A stretch of DNA of 64,000 nucleotides, from NCBI RefSeq assembly GCF_902459745.1, contig NZ_CABPSJ010000001.1, forward strand, positions 434,001 through 498,000. Reading direction: 5' to 3'. This document shows, piece after piece, positions 9,746 through 18,915 of this stretch. Under the pieces are notes generated by a model that had not been told where the DNA came from, did not search any database, and saw nothing but the letters and a program-made list of their open reading frames with translations. This DNA is from Pandoraea communis (GTDB lineage Bacteria; Pseudomonadota; Gammaproteobacteria; Burkholderiales; Burkholderiaceae). The position numbers and the translations under genes were made by a program. Numbering within the stretch: position 1 is the stretch's first letter; the number at the start of each line of letters is the position of its first letter.

Positions 9746-10323
9746 TTAGCATTGCGCTTCATAGCGAACGATCTTCGAATTGCCGACGCCCACGACTCCA
9801 TTGGCGGGTCGCTCCAGAGGTGGCAAAAAAGCAAGGGGGTGATACCGGTACATTTGTCGGAGATCGCCGTCAGGATCAAATCTCGCTTGCCGAGATACAA
9901 AGGCAATCTTTTGGCGCAGATCGAGCTGTACCGCAGCGGCGCGATGACAAGCACGCCAAATACATCCGCACATATCGTAATCTCGTGGCGGCAACATTTG
10001 GCGCGGCCACAGCAACGCCGGACCTTATCAAACCCCGTCTGGCTTTCTCGAGACTCAGTATCTTGACGACTTTTGGATCATCTCCGTACTCGCTCGGAAA
10101 TGGCTCCGTAAGCTCCCATGGACAAAACCGAGCAAGGTCTCCGACCTCTCCCGAAGTCAATAACCTCCCGCCGAGCCATTCGTCGTTTGATGTCGATACT
10201 TCGACTATCCAGGATAAGCAAGAGCACCGGCAAACGTTCTCCGGTGCTCATAAAGCGTGTCTTGACGCGGTAGCCATTGATCGTCGTTGACACTATTTTC
10301 TTGTCCGCAATAGTGAGCACCAT
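9746..10323 (-). pseudogene. possible decayed integrase/recombinase fragment
   Basis: Read on the minus strand with frame changes, three pieces in order look like parts of one protein. The first opens at 10323 and contains INGYRVKTRFMSTGERLPVLL, similar in style to the start of some tyrosine recombinases. The second contains NVAATRLRYVRMYLACL, like the N-terminal core-binding helix of integrases. The third, near 9950-9750, contains LDLRQKIAFVSRQARFDPD. No catalytic region is visible and several shifts would be needed. This is pattern resemblance only, held with low confidence. Confidence 0.25.
10222..10249. repeat. perfect inverted repeat (hairpin)
   Basis: GAGCACCGG at 10222-10230 is repeated as its exact reverse complement CCGGTGCTC at 10241-10249, with a 10-base loop. 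No T-run follows on either strand, so it is not a standard intrinsic terminator. It lies inside the lower-GC scar and could be a recombination end or a transcript-end structure. Confidence 0.5.
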
Positions 10324-10352
10324 GGGTAAACGTTGGAAAAACCGTCAACAAG

Positions 10353-10387
10353 AAAAAACCCGGCAAAGCACAAGGCTTGCCGGGTTT
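10353..10387 (-). terminator. intrinsic terminator of ssb
   Basis: An 11-bp stem (AAACCCGGCAA at 10356-10366 with TTGCCGGGTTT at 10377-10387) encloses a 10-base loop. In the ssb direction it is followed by a run of six T residues. It lies 28 bp after the ssb stop. The stem is symmetric, so weak termination from the other direction is possible. Confidence 0.85.
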
Positions 10388-10414
10388 GGTTGACAACGCT
10401 GTGTCAGGTGCTTT

Positions 10415-10933
10415 CTAGAACGGAATATCGTCGTCCATGTCGTCGAAGCCGCCGCCCGACTGCTTGGCCGGGGCTTGCTGACGAGCGCCGCCGCCACCAG
10501 CGCCACCGCCGCGCGAATAACCGCCACCACCGCCTGCGCCGCCACCCTCATCACCACCACCGCGCGAGTAGCCACCGCCACCGCCGCCGCCCTCACCGCC
10601 ACGGCCACCCAGCATTTGCATCTGGTCAGCCACGATTTCCGTGCTGTAACGGTCCGTGCCGTCCTGCGCCTGATACTTGCGCGTGCGGATGCGGCCTTCG
10701 ATATACACCGACGAGCCCTTCTTCAGGTACTCGTTGACGATCTCGGCGAGACGGCCGAAGAACGACACGCGGTGCCATTCCGTCATCTCCTTGAACTCGC
10801 CGGATTGTTTGTCCTTGTAACGGTCGGTCGTCGCCAGACGAATGTTCGCGACCGCATCGCCGCTCGGCAAGTAGCGGACTTCGGGGTCGGCGCCAAGGTT
10901 ACCGACCAGGATCACTTTGTTGACTGATGCCAT
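10415..10933 (-). CDS. ssb: single-stranded DNA-binding protein
   Basis: The protein has 172 residues. An OB fold spans about 1-108 with the family hallmarks [14 protein letters not shown] at the start and the motif [14 protein letters not shown] Gly/Ser/Arg-rich flexible linker follows, and the protein ends in the acidic tip DDDIPF, which recruits DNA-metabolism partners. It coats single-stranded DNA in replication, repair and recombination. GGAGAAAG precedes the ATG. The start lies only 30 bp after the MFS gene stop, so the two are probably co-transcribed. The linker gene segment is a GC-rich simple repeat. Confidence 0.97.
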   Translation of the reverse strand: MASVNKVILVGNLGADPEVRYLPSGDAVANIRLATTDRYKDKQSGEFKEMTEWHRVSFFGRLAEIVNEYLKKGSSVYIEGRIRTRKYQAQDGTDRYSTEIVADQMQMLGGRGGEGGGGGGGYSRGGGDEGGGAGGGGGYSRGGGAGGGGARQQAPAKQSGGGFDDMDDDIPF

Positions 10934-10963
10934 AAAACTTTCTCCGGTATTGCTGAAATCCGA

Positions 10964-12187
10964 TCAGGATTGACGAGGCGCTGGCGTCCTCATCGGTGCG
11001 GCGATTATAAGCCACACGAAAGCCCCGGCTGCGCATGTGAGGAATATTGCGTTTTGACCGTAGTGGGTCATAAGAAAACCCCCTAGTGCCCCGCCGCAGA
11101 ACAACCCAAGTGCCTGTGTCGTATTGTAGACACCCACCGCCGCGCCCTTGCGATGCCCCGGCGCAAGCTTCGATACCAGCGACGGCTGCGAGGCTTCCAG
11201 CACGTTGAAGCCCAGGAAGTACACGAACAGCACCGTCGTGATCACAGCCACCGTCGGCGGCAAGCCGCCCAGCGCCGCCTGCGCTATCGCCACCAGCGCA
11301 ATCGCCGAGAGCAGCACGATCTTCATCTTCCCGCGCTTCTCGGCCGCAATGATCGCCGGCACCATCGCCACAAACGACAAGCCCATCACCGGCAGATAGA
11401 TCTCCCAGTGCTGCGCCACCGGCAGCCCTGCGGCGACCAGCATGCGCGGCATTGCCACGAAAAGCGCCGTCTGCGTGGCGTGCAACACGAATACCCCGAA
11501 ATTCAGACGCAACAGTTCCGGGTTGTGCAGCACCTCGGAAAACGGCGCCGGGCCAGCCTTCGGATGCACGGGCGGCGTCGGCACGACCCACAACACCACG
11601 AAAATCGCCAGCACCGCCAGAATGCCGATGGCCGAGAACAGGCCACTCATGCCCAGCCAGTGATACAGGAACGGCGCACACACGATCGCCACGGCGAACG
11701 ACACGCCAATGCTGCCGCCAATCATCGCCATCGCCTTCGTGCGATTCTCGTCGCTCGTCAGGTCGGCCACGCAGGCCATGACCGCCGAAGAAATTGCCCC
11801 GGCGCCCTGAATCGCCCGGCCAACGATGATCCACGTCAGATCGTGCGCCAGCGCCGCCACGAGCGAGCCGATCGCGAACACGATCAGACCAAAGATGATG
11901 ACCGGCTTGCGCCCCAGCCGGTCGGACGCCCAGCCGTAGGGGATATAGAGCAGCGACTGCGTGAGGCCGTAAATGCCGATCGCCAGTCCGACGAGAAAGG
12001 TATTGTTGCCGCCCGGAATCGTCTGAGCGAACACCGAGAACACCGGCATGATCAGGAACAGGCCAAGCATGCGCAGCGCAAAAATGCCCGCGAGCGACGC
12101 ACTCGCGCGCACTTCTAGCGGGGTCATGCGGCCACCGCGGCCGCGTGTCGTGGCAGGGGAAGCGGAAGTCACGGAATCAGTCGACAT
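10964..12187 (-). CDS. MFS transporter
   Basis: The 407-residue start at 12187 has AGGA at good spacing; a longer open frame upstream reads as non-coding Arg/Ala-rich sequence. Twelve membrane helices can be traced. The loop between TM2 and TM3 carries the MFS motif GWASDRLGRKPVI. The family exports drugs or metabolites by proton antiport; the substrate is unknown. The gene lies between uvrA and ssb, an arrangement I recall from other Burkholderiaceae, and it probably shares a transcript with ssb. Confidence 0.9.
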   Translation of the reverse strand: MSTDSVTSASPATTRGRGGRMTPLEVRASASLAGIFALRMLGLFLIMPVFSVFAQTIPGGNNTFLVGLAIGIYGLTQSLLYIPYGWASDRLGRKPVIIFGLIVFAIGSLVAALAHDLTWIIVGRAIQGAGAISSAVMACVADLTSDENRTKAMAMIGGSIGVSFAVAIVCAPFLYHWLGMSGLFSAIGILAVLAIFVVLWVVPTPPVHPKAGPAPFSEVLHNPELLRLNFGVFVLHATQTALFVAMPRMLVAAGLPVAQHWEIYLPVMGLSFVAMVPAIIAAEKRGKMKIVLLSAIALVAIAQAALGGLPPTVAVITTVLFVYFLGFNVLEASQPSLVSKLAPGHRKGAAVGVYNTTQALGLFCGGALGGFLMTHYGQNAIFLTCAAGAFVWLIIAAPMRTPAPRQS

Positions 12188-12613
12188 TACGTCCTGGGAG
12201 ATGAAAAAAACGCGTGCTGTCTCGGGGTTTTCTGATGATTGCCGCCCGGCCCTGCGGCATGCCTGCCACCCGGCGGGCGCGTCGATGGCGGGTCTCGCCG
12301 ACGCTCGGACGCCAGCCTCTGGAAATCGGGCGGTTCGTCCCCATCTGTACACTCGTGCCGGTGTGCCGCCCGAGACCGCCAGTCAGCAGGTTCAGCCCCG
12401 GCAATCAAACTTAGGTATATTAGCAGGTTTAGCCGCCCGGATTTCCCCCCCAGCGGCCCGTCCCGACCGCTCCCGCCGCCATTCGCGTCGACGCCGGCCA
12501 ACGCCGTGCCGACTCGGTCCGACGTCCCGGGAAACTCGGACACTCTTGGGGGCCGGAACCCGCCCCGCGACAATTCGCCGCGCGGATTCCTCGGCGACGA
12601 CCCGGAACCGTCA
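12188..12613. promoter_or_regulatory. divergent control region between the MFS-ssb unit and uvrA
   Basis: These 426 bp contain no credible gene. A 13-bp direct repeat with one mismatch (AGCAGGTTCAGCC at 12385-12397 and AGCAGGTTTAGCC at 12422-12434) flanks an AT-rich core with TATATT, the best promoter-like sequence in the gap. I looked for the SOS operator pattern CTGT-N8-ACAG and did not find a good match, although uvrA and ssb are SOS genes in Escherichia coli. Confidence 0.4.
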
Positions 12614-15478
12614 ATGGAAACCATTCGTATTCGTGGGGCTCGTACCCACAACCTCAAGAACGTCAATCTCGACTTGCCGCGTCACCAGCTTGTGGTGATC
12701 ACCGGCCTGTCCGGCTCCGGCAAATCGTCGCTCGCCTTCGACACGCTTTACGCGGAAGGTCAGCGGCGCTACGTCGAGAGTCTGTCGGCGTATGCTCGTC
12801 AGTTCCTGCAATTGATGGAGAAGCCTGACGTCGATCTGATCGAAGGTCTCTCGCCCGCGATCTCCATCGAACAGAAGGCCACGTCGCATAACCCGCGTTC
12901 GACGGTCGGCACGGTCACGGAAATTCACGATTACCTGCGTCTGCTCTACGCCCGCGTCGGCACACCTTACTGCCCCGACCACGGGCTGCCGCTCGAATCG
13001 CAAAGCGTCTCGCAAATGGTCGACGCGGCGCTTGCGCTGCCGGAAGACACCAAGCTCATGATCCTCGCGCCGATCGTCGTCGATCGCAAAGGGGAGCACG
13101 CCGATCTGTTCGAGTCGATGCAGGCCCAGGGTTTCGTGCGCTTTCGCATCCGCTCCGGGGGCGGCGCCGCCAATGAAGGCCGCGCGCGCGTGTACGACAT
13201 CGACGCCCTGCCCAAGCTCAAGAAGACGGAGAAGCATTCGGTCGACGTGGTGATCGACCGCGTGAAGGTGCGTGCCGATCTGAAGCAGCGTCTGGCGGAA
13301 TCGTTCGAAACGGCGCTGCGTCTGGCCGATGGCCGCGCCATTGCGCTGGAAATGGATACCGACAAGGAACACGTCTTCAGTTCGAAGTTCGCGTGCCCCG
13401 TGTGCTCGTATTCGTTGCAGGAACTCGAGCCGCGCCTGTTCTCGTTCAACAATCCGATGGGCGCCTGCCCGACCTGCGACGGTCTGGGCCAGATGACATT
13501 CTTCGATCCGAAGCGCGTCGTCGCCTTCCCGGCGCTCTCGCTCGCGTCCGGCGCGATCAAGGGTTGGGATCGTCGCAATCAGTTTTACTTCCAGATGCTG
13601 CAAAGCCTCGCGGCGTTCTACGACTTCGATGTCGATACCGCTTTCGAGGACCTGCCGGAAGACACGCAGAAGATCGTGCTCTACGGCTCCGGCGAGCAGA
13701 GCATTCCCTTCACCTACGTGAACGAGAAAGGCCGTACGTCGGTACGCGAGCATGCATTCGAGGGCATCATTCCGAATCTGGAGCGGCGTTATCGCGAAAC
13801 CGATTCCGTCGCGGTGCGCGAAGAACTCGCCAAGTATCAGAACAATCGCGCCTGCCCCGATTGCGAGGGCAGCCGCCTGCGCCGCGAAGCCCGTTTCGTG
13901 AAGGTGGGCGAAGGTCCGCAAGCGCGCGCGATCTACGAGATCGGCAATCTGCCGCTGCGCGAAGCGCTCGGCTACTTCCACGAATTGGTGTTGCACGGCG
14001 CCAAGCGCGAAATCGCCGACAAGATCGTGAAGGAAATCGTCGCGCGTCTCACGTTCCTGAATAACGTCGGTCTCGACTATCTTTCGCTGGAGCGCAGCGC
14101 CGATACGCTCTCGGGCGGCGAAGCACAACGTATCCGTCTGGCGTCGCAAATCGGCTCGGGTCTGACCGGCGTGATGTACGTGCTCGACGAGCCGTCCATC
14201 GGGCTGCATCAGCGCGACAACGATCGTCTGATCGGCACGCTCAAGCATCTGCGCGATCTCGGCAACTCGGTGATCGTGGTCGAGCACGACGAGGACATGA
14301 TTCTCGCGAGCGACTACGTCGTCGACATGGGGCTCGGCGCGGGCATTCACGGCGGGACGGTGATTGCCCAGGGCAGCCCTGAGCAGATCGAGCAAGCGCC
14401 GGAGTCGCTGACCGGGCAGTACCTGTCGGGGGCGCGGCGCATCGAAGTGCCGACGCAGCGCCACGCGCCGCGCGAGGAACGTCTGCGGATTTTCGACGCG
14501 ACGGGCAACAACCTCAAGAGCGTCAATCTGGATCTGCCGGTCGGCTTGCTGACCTGCGTGACGGGCGTGTCCGGCTCGGGCAAGTCGACGCTGATCAACG
14601 ACACGCTGTATCACGCCATCGCACGCCACCTCTATGGGTCGTCGGCCGAGCCCGCACCGTATGACCAGATCGAAGGGCTGGAACACTTCGACAAGGTCAT
14701 CAACGTCGACCAGTCTCCCATCGGACGCACGCCGCGCTCGAACCCCGCCACTTACACGGGCGTGTTCACGCCGATTCGCGAACTCTTCGCCGGCGTGCCC
14801 GCAGCCAAGGAACGTGGCTACGACCCGGGCCGCTTCTCGTTCAACGTGAAGGGCGGACGCTGCGAAGCCTGTCAGGGAGACGGCGTCATCAAGGTTGAAA
14901 TGCACTTTCTGCCGGACGTGTACGTGCCTTGCGACGTCTGTCACGGCAAGCGCTACAACCGCGAAACGCTCGAAGTGCAGTACAAGGGCCGCAATATCTC
15001 GGAAGTGCTCGACATGACGGTCGAGCAGGCGCATGAGTTCTTCAAGCCTGTTCCTGTGGTGGCGCGCAAGCTCAAGACGCTGCTCGACGTGGGCCTGGGC
15101 TACATCCGCCTCGGCCAGTCGGCCACCACACTCTCGGGCGGCGAAGCGCAGCGGGTAAAACTCTCGCTCGAACTGTCCAAGCGCGACACCGGCCGAACGC
15201 TGTACATCCTTGATGAGCCGACAACCGGGCTGCACTTTCACGATATCGAGCTGCTGCTGACGGTGATTCACAGGCTGCGCGATCAGGGCAATACTGTCGT
15301 CATCATCGAGCACAATCTGGACGTGATCAAAACAGCGGATTGGGTGATCGATCTCGGGCCGGAAGGCGGCGCGGGCGGCGGACAGATCATTGCACAGGGT
15401 ACGCCCGAGCAAGTGGCGGCGAACAAGGCCAGCTTCACCGGCAAGTACCTCGCCCCGCTGCTCAAGCACGAGAAGTAA
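12614..15478 (+). CDS. uvrA: excinuclease ABC subunit A
   Basis: UvrA, 954 residues, finds DNA lesions with UvrB in nucleotide excision repair. The start at 12614 ([16 protein letters not shown]) is the family start; the open frame extends upstream, but that part is not UvrA-like. Visible are a first Walker A (GLSGSGKSS, residues 31-39), a first zinc motif CPVC...CPTC, two ABC signature sequences (LSGGEAQRI and LSGGEAQRV), a second Walker A (GVSGSGKST, about 651-659) and a second zinc finger (CEAC...CDVC) that binds DNA. Full length and intact. Confidence 0.98.
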   Translation: METIRIRGARTHNLKNVNLDLPRHQLVVITGLSGSGKSSLAFDTLYAEGQRRYVESLSAYARQFLQLMEKPDVDLIEGLSPAISIEQKATSHNPRSTVGTVTEIHDYLRLLYARVGTPYCPDHGLPLESQSVSQMVDAALALPEDTKLMILAPIVVDRKGEHADLFESMQAQGFVRFRIRSGGGAANEGRARVYDIDALPKLKKTEKHSVDVVIDRVKVRADLKQRLAESFETALRLADGRAIALEMDTDKEHVFSSKFACPVCSYSLQELEPRLFSFNNPMGACPTCDGLGQMTFFDPKRVVAFPALSLASGAIKGWDRRNQFYFQMLQSLAAFYDFDVDTAFEDLPEDTQKIVLYGSGEQSIPFTYVNEKGRTSVREHAFEGIIPNLERRYRETDSVAVREELAKYQNNRACPDCEGSRLRREARFVKVGEGPQARAIYEIGNLPLREALGYFHELVLHGAKREIADKIVKEIVARLTFLNNVGLDYLSLERSADTLSGGEAQRIRLASQIGSGLTGVMYVLDEPSIGLHQRDNDRLIGTLKHLRDLGNSVIVVEHDEDMILASDYVVDMGLGAGIHGGTVIAQGSPEQIEQAPESLTGQYLSGARRIEVPTQRHAPREERLRIFDATGNNLKSVNLDLPVGLLTCVTGVSGSGKSTLINDTLYHAIARHLYGSSAEPAPYDQIEGLEHFDKVINVDQSPIGRTPRSNPATYTGVFTPIRELFAGVPAAKERGYDPGRFSFNVKGGRCEACQGDGVIKVEMHFLPDVYVPCDVCHGKRYNRETLEVQYKGRNISEVLDMTVEQAHEFFKPVPVVARKLKTLLDVGLGYIRLGQSATTLSGGEAQRVKLSLELSKRDTGRTLYILDEPTTGLHFHDIELLLTVIHRLRDQGNTVVIIEHNLDVIKTADWVIDLGPEGGAGGGQIIAQGTPEQVAANKASFTGKYLAPLLKHEK

Positions 15479-15530
15479 GACGCACTGCCCAAGCCGTCAC
15501 GGCATCGTTTTTTTTGAAGGACGTCATTGC

Positions 15531-16559
15531 ATGGAACCGCGCTCTGGCTGGAATCCGGATCGGAATTTCTGGATCGAACTGGCGAGTTATGTCTTCGCCG
15601 CCGTGGCCCTCTGGCTGATTCTGAGCATCCACCTGCTTTCGGTGGTGCTCTCGGGAATGGTCGTCTATCAACTCGTGCATGTGCTCGGGCCACGCTTGCA
15701 ACTGCGGATCTCCAGCGAGCGCGCACGGCTGGTTGCGGTTGCGCTGCTGTCGGCGGTGATCGTCGCGCTGATGACGGCACTCATTTTCGGCATCATCACG
15801 TTCTTCCGCAGCGATGCGGGTCACTTGCAGCACATCAACGGAAGGATGATGGAAGTCGTCGAGCAAGCGCGTGCGCAATTGCCGGCATGGATCACGGCAC
15901 GGCTGCCGGCCGACATTGACGACATTCACCAGTCGATCACCGGCTACCTGAAAGACCACACGCAAGAGATGTCGCTGGTCGGCAAGGAAGCGCTCAACGC
16001 GATGGTGCACATCGTGGTGGGGCTTGTGCTCGGTGCCCTCGTGGCGCTCTCCACCATTCGGCCCGTGCACAGCATGCGGCCGCTCGCGGCCGCGCTCACG
16101 CGCCGTGTCACGCTGTTTGGCGATGCCTTTCGCCGCATCGTGTTCGCGCAGGTGAAGATTTCGGCGATCAATACCGTCTTTACCGCGATCTTTCTGATCG
16201 GCGTGCTGCCGCTGTTCGACGTTCACCTTCCGCTACGCAAGACGATGATCGTGGTGACGTTCGTCGTCGGGCTGCTGCCGGTCGTGGGCAATCTGATCTC
16301 GAACACGTTCATCGTGGTGCTGGGTCTGTCGGTGTCGCTGTCTGTGGCCATCACGGCGCTGGTCTTCCTGATCGTGATTCACAAGCTCGAATACTTCCTC
16401 AACGCCCGTATCGTTGGCACGCAGATCCAGTCCCGCGCCTGGGAACTGCTGCTGGCCATGATCGCGATGGAAGCGGCATTCGGGCTGCCAGGGCTTGTCG
16501 CCGCACCGATCTATTACGGATACATCAAGAGCGAACTGGCGGAAAAAGAACTCGTCTGA
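15531..16559 (+). CDS. AI-2E family membrane permease
   Basis: This 342-residue protein begins at the ATG at 15531, preceded by GAAGGA; the open frame runs further upstream into non-coding sequence. N-terminal membrane helices (about 18-45 and 60-85), a soluble amphipathic region (about 90-150) and a C-terminal bundle of membrane helices follow the PF01594 pattern, including the motif LPVVGNLIS. The family includes TqsA (AI-2 export) and sodium/proton antiporters, so the substrate is uncertain. It starts 52 bp after uvrA and ends before a likely terminator. Confidence 0.85.
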   Translation: MEPRSGWNPDRNFWIELASYVFAAVALWLILSIHLLSVVLSGMVVYQLVHVLGPRLQLRISSERARLVAVALLSAVIVALMTALIFGIITFFRSDAGHLQHINGRMMEVVEQARAQLPAWITARLPADIDDIHQSITGYLKDHTQEMSLVGKEALNAMVHIVVGLVLGALVALSTIRPVHSMRPLAAALTRRVTLFGDAFRRIVFAQVKISAINTVFTAIFLIGVLPLFDVHLPLRKTMIVVTFVVGLLPVVGNLISNTFIVVLGLSVSLSVAITALVFLIVIHKLEYFLNARIVGTQIQSRAWELLLAMIAMEAAFGLPGLVAAPIYYGYIKSELAEKELV

Positions 16560-16571
16560 GCGCACCCCGGT

Positions 16572-16624
16572 CGCCCGCTGTCCGCTGCCTCCCCCTTGGC
16601 AGACGGGCACCGGGCGATGTTTTT
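16572..16624 (+). terminator. probable intrinsic terminator after the AI-2E gene
   Basis: CGCCCG at 16572-16577 can pair with CGGGCG at 16611-16616, with an inner stem CTGCC/GGCAG, and ATGTTTTT follows. The stem is long and imperfect, so the call is moderate. Confidence 0.5.
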
Positions 16625-16633
16625 GGCCGAAAT

Positions 16634-16666
16634 TTGACATTTCGTCATTGATCGACATAATGTCAA
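16634..16666 (+). promoter_or_regulatory. promoter embedded in a palindromic operator
   Basis: A -35 box TTGACA (16634-16639) and a -10 box CATAAT (16656-16661) are 16 bp apart. The same segment is an inverted repeat, TTGACATT-N2-GTC...GAC-N2-AATGTCAA, symmetric across 33 bp. The predicted transcription start (about 16668-16670) coincides with the ATG of the next gene. The layout suggests strong control by a dimeric regulator, most simply the product of the downstream gene. Confidence 0.65.
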
Positions 16667-16669
16667 CTC

Positions 16670-17344
16670 ATGAAATCTACCAAATCTCCCGCCACGGGCA
16701 AGCTCGACGAGAACACGCTGTTGTTGCGCGAAGGGCGCAAGATCGTCGAGGCGCTCGGCCAGACGTTCGCGCCGCTGGTCGAAGTGGTGCTGCACGACCT
16801 GACCGATCCCGACCACTCCATCGTGGCAATCTCCAACAATTTGTCGGGGCGTGGGCCGGGTGACGCCGCCACGGAGATGGGGCTTGCGCGCATCGCCGAT
16901 CCGGCGTTTCCCGAGGTCATCGCCAACTATGCGAACCGGTTTCCGGACGGACGACCGGTCAAGAGCACGTCCATCGGGCTGAAGAACAGCAGCGGCGAGT
17001 ACGTCGCGGCCATCTGCCTGAACATGGACATCTCGATGCTCACCGCAGCGGCGGCCAGCATGCAGCAATTGGTGAACGTACCGAATCGCGCCCCGGCGCC
17101 GGTTCGCGAGACGCTGTCCAACCGGCGGCTCGACGACATCTCCCCGCTCATCACCGACTTTGCCGCGCAGCGCAACACGACCCCGCAGGGCCTGACGCTC
17201 GCGCAACGCCGCGAGGCCATCCGTCTCATCGAAGGCCGCGGCCTGCTCGACCTGCGTCACGCTCACGCCGAAGTCGCGCGTGCGTTGGGTATCGCTCGCT
17301 CAACCGTCTACACCTACCTCTCCGACCCGAAAGACGCATCATGA
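16670..17344 (+). CDS. YheO/DauR-type PAS-HTH transcriptional regulator
   Basis: The protein has 224 residues. A YheO-like PAS domain spans about 20-135 (EVVLHDLTDPDHSIVAISNN...VKSTSIGLKNSSGEYVAAICLN) and a C-terminal helix-turn-helix lies at about 175-218 (EVARALGIARSTVYTYL). The known relative DauR controls D-arginine catabolism; YheO relatives often sit beside amino-acid enamine/imine genes. Here the next two genes are a PLP ammonia-lyase and RidA, with ATGA overlaps, so it is probably their local regulator. No ribosome site precedes the ATG and a stop codon closes the frame just upstream, which indicates a leaderless message. Confidence 0.85.
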   Translation: MKSTKSPATGKLDENTLLLREGRKIVEALGQTFAPLVEVVLHDLTDPDHSIVAISNNLSGRGPGDAATEMGLARIADPAFPEVIANYANRFPDGRPVKSTSIGLKNSSGEYVAAICLNMDISMLTAAAASMQQLVNVPNRAPAPVRETLSNRRLDDISPLITDFAAQRNTTPQGLTLAQRREAIRLIEGRGLLDLRHAHAEVARALGIARSTVYTYLSDPKDAS

Positions 17345-18321
17345 CCGTTCCTCCTCTCGCAATTACGTATGGCGACGTCGTCGCCGCCCACGACCGGATT
17401 CGCGAAGCGGCACATCGCACGCCGGTGCTCACGTCGCGCACCGCCGACGCCATGACCGGCGCCAGCCTGTTCTTCAAGGCAGAGAATTTCCAGCGCATGG
17501 GCGCCTTCAAGTTTCGTGGCGCGTTCAACGCGATCTCGCAGTTCACGGCCGAACAGAAGCGTGGCGGGGTGCTGGCATTCTCGTCGGGCAACCATGCGCA
17601 GGCGATTGCCCTCTCGGCGCGCGAGCTGGGCGTGCCCGCAGTGATCCTGATGCCGCAGGATGCCCCGCAGATGAAGATCGACGCGACACGTGGCTATGGC
17701 GCGGAGGTCATTCTTTTCGATCGCTACAAGGAAGATCGCGAAGCGCTTTCCAGGCAACTGGCGCAGGAGCGCGGCATGACGTTGATTCCGCCATACGACC
17801 ATCCACATGTCATGGCGGGACAAGGCACGGCGACCAAGGAATTGATCGAGGACGTGGGCGAGCTAGACACCCTCGTGGTGTGCCTCGGCGGCGGCGGACT
17901 GCTCTCGGGCAGTGCCGTTGCAGCGCGCGCGCTGCATCCCGAGATCGAGATTTTTGGTGTCGAGCCGGAAGCGGCCAACGATGCTCAGCAGAGTTTTCGA
18001 ACGGGCAAGATCGTGCACATCGAGACGCCGCGCACGATTGCAGACGGCGCGCAAACCCAGCATCTGGGTGAGCTCACGTTCCCGGTGATTCGTTCGCTCG
18101 TGGACGACATCCTGACCGTCACCGACGACGAACTGGTGCAAACGATGAAGTTCTTCGCCAGCCGCATGAAGATCGTGGTCGAACCGACGGGCTGTCTGGC
18201 TGCGGCGGCGGTCCTGCAAGGCAAGTTGGATGTACGAGGCAAGCGCGTGGGCGTCATCGTGTCGGGCGGCAACATCGATATGGAACGCTTCGCCAAACTC
18301 ACGCTCGGAGAAGCCGTATGA
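17341..18321 (+). CDS. PLP-dependent ammonia-lyase (threo-3-hydroxyaspartate / serine-threonine dehydratase family)
   Basis: This fold-type II PLP enzyme has 326 residues. The Schiff-base lysine is K57 in AFKFRGAFNA, a substrate-binding loop FSSGNHAQA follows, and the phosphate-binding glycine loop is CLGGGGLLSG (about 182-191). It has no C-terminal ACT domain, so it is not the allosteric biosynthetic IlvA. Length and motifs fit threo-3-hydroxy-L-aspartate ammonia-lyase or serine racemase/dehydratase; sequence alone does not separate these. The reaction would release ammonia through an enamine intermediate, which fits the RidA gene next door. Both ends overlap neighbours by ATGA. Confidence 0.87.
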   Translation: MTVPPLAITYGDVVAAHDRIREAAHRTPVLTSRTADAMTGASLFFKAENFQRMGAFKFRGAFNAISQFTAEQKRGGVLAFSSGNHAQAIALSARELGVPAVILMPQDAPQMKIDATRGYGAEVILFDRYKEDREALSRQLAQERGMTLIPPYDHPHVMAGQGTATKELIEDVGELDTLVVCLGGGGLLSGSAVAARALHPEIEIFGVEPEAANDAQQSFRTGKIVHIETPRTIADGAQTQHLGELTFPVIRSLVDDILTVTDDELVQTMKFFASRMKIVVEPTGCLAAAAVLQGKLDVRGKRVGVIVSGGNIDMERFAKLTLGEAV

Positions 18322-18716
18322 GTGCACAGGAACGTGGTATCGAAGCGGTCAACGTACCGGCGCTGCAACCGCCGCGCGGTCACTATTCGCATGGCGTGTG
18401 CGCGGGCGGTTTCGTGTTCGTGTCCGGCCAGTTGCCGGTCACACCGGACGGCGAACGCCTCGTCGGCGCGCCGTTCGCGGTGCAGGCGAAGCAGGCACTG
18501 GATAACGTTGCCGCGATTCTTACCGCTTGCGGCACGCGCATCGACCGGCTGGTGCAGGTGCGCGTGTACATCACGAACGTCGACGATTGGGGGCCGTTCA
18601 ACGAGGTCTACGCCGCCTGGGCAGGCGACGCGAAACCCGCTCGCGCCGTCGTGCCGGTGCCCGCGCTCAGCCACGGCGTCGCCGTGGAGATCGAGGCGAC
18701 CGCGTTGGCGGGGTGA
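18318..18716 (+). CDS. RidA family reactive enamine/imine deaminase
   Basis: The protein has 132 residues, the size of RidA/YjgF/UK114 trimer subunits. Hallmarks are FVFVSGQLPVTPDG near the N-terminus and ARAVVPVPAL with the conserved arginine that binds the substrate carboxylate. RidA hydrolyses enamine/imine intermediates released by PLP dehydratases, here presumably those of the overlapping upstream gene (ATGA at 18318-18321). The first 20 residues are a variable extension. It completes the three-gene unit. Confidence 0.9.
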   Translation: MSAQERGIEAVNVPALQPPRGHYSHGVCAGGFVFVSGQLPVTPDGERLVGAPFAVQAKQALDNVAAILTACGTRIDRLVQVRVYITNVDDWGPFNEVYAAWAGDAKPARAVVPVPALSHGVAVEIEATALAG

Positions 18717-18817
18717 CGCAAAAAAAGGCGCATATCGCGGCAATTGGCGAGGCGGCTTCCCAAAAGATTACACGCGGAAGCCAAAGAATCCCCCCGCACA
18801 TAGCCATTTACGAAAAA

Positions 18818-18839
18818 CCCCGCTACGCTAGGGGCTTTT
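18818..18839 (+). terminator. weak intrinsic terminator after the RidA gene
   Basis: CCCC at 18818-18821 pairs with GGGG at 18831-18834 and CTTTT follows, while AAAAA precedes the stem. The stem is short, so this is a modest call. Confidence 0.45.
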
Positions 18840-18915
18840 GAGAGACTGGCGTCTGCGCTTAGTCGCGGCACGATACAAAGTCGCGGTCGTCGACGTTGGT
18901 CAATTCTGATTGCCC

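Larger units (their letters stand above)
9407..10414. other. gene-poor, lower-GC region
   Basis: About 1 kb separates the DUF4148 gene from ssb. It is visibly less GC-rich than its surroundings, and its open frames are short, overlapping and without clear ribosome sites. No intact gene can be supported. It holds a possible decayed integrase on the minus strand, a perfect 9-bp hairpin (10222-10249) and the ssb terminator (10353-10387). Together these look like a scar of old mobile DNA. Confidence 0.5.

Noticed and set aside
9396-9749. Plus-strand open frame of 117 codons after the DUF4148 gene
   Set aside because: It has no ribosome site, overlaps the DUF4148 stop region and shows no recognisable motif; insufficient to call a gene.
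10496-10600. GC-rich simple repeat that could be a tandem-repeat locus
   Set aside because: It encodes the Gly/Ser/Arg linker of SSB, a normal feature of the protein.
12611-15469. A 952-codon open frame on the minus strand opposite uvrA
   Set aside because: It mirrors the uvrA frame and is an effect of high GC and biased codons; its translation has no domain character and no ribosome site.
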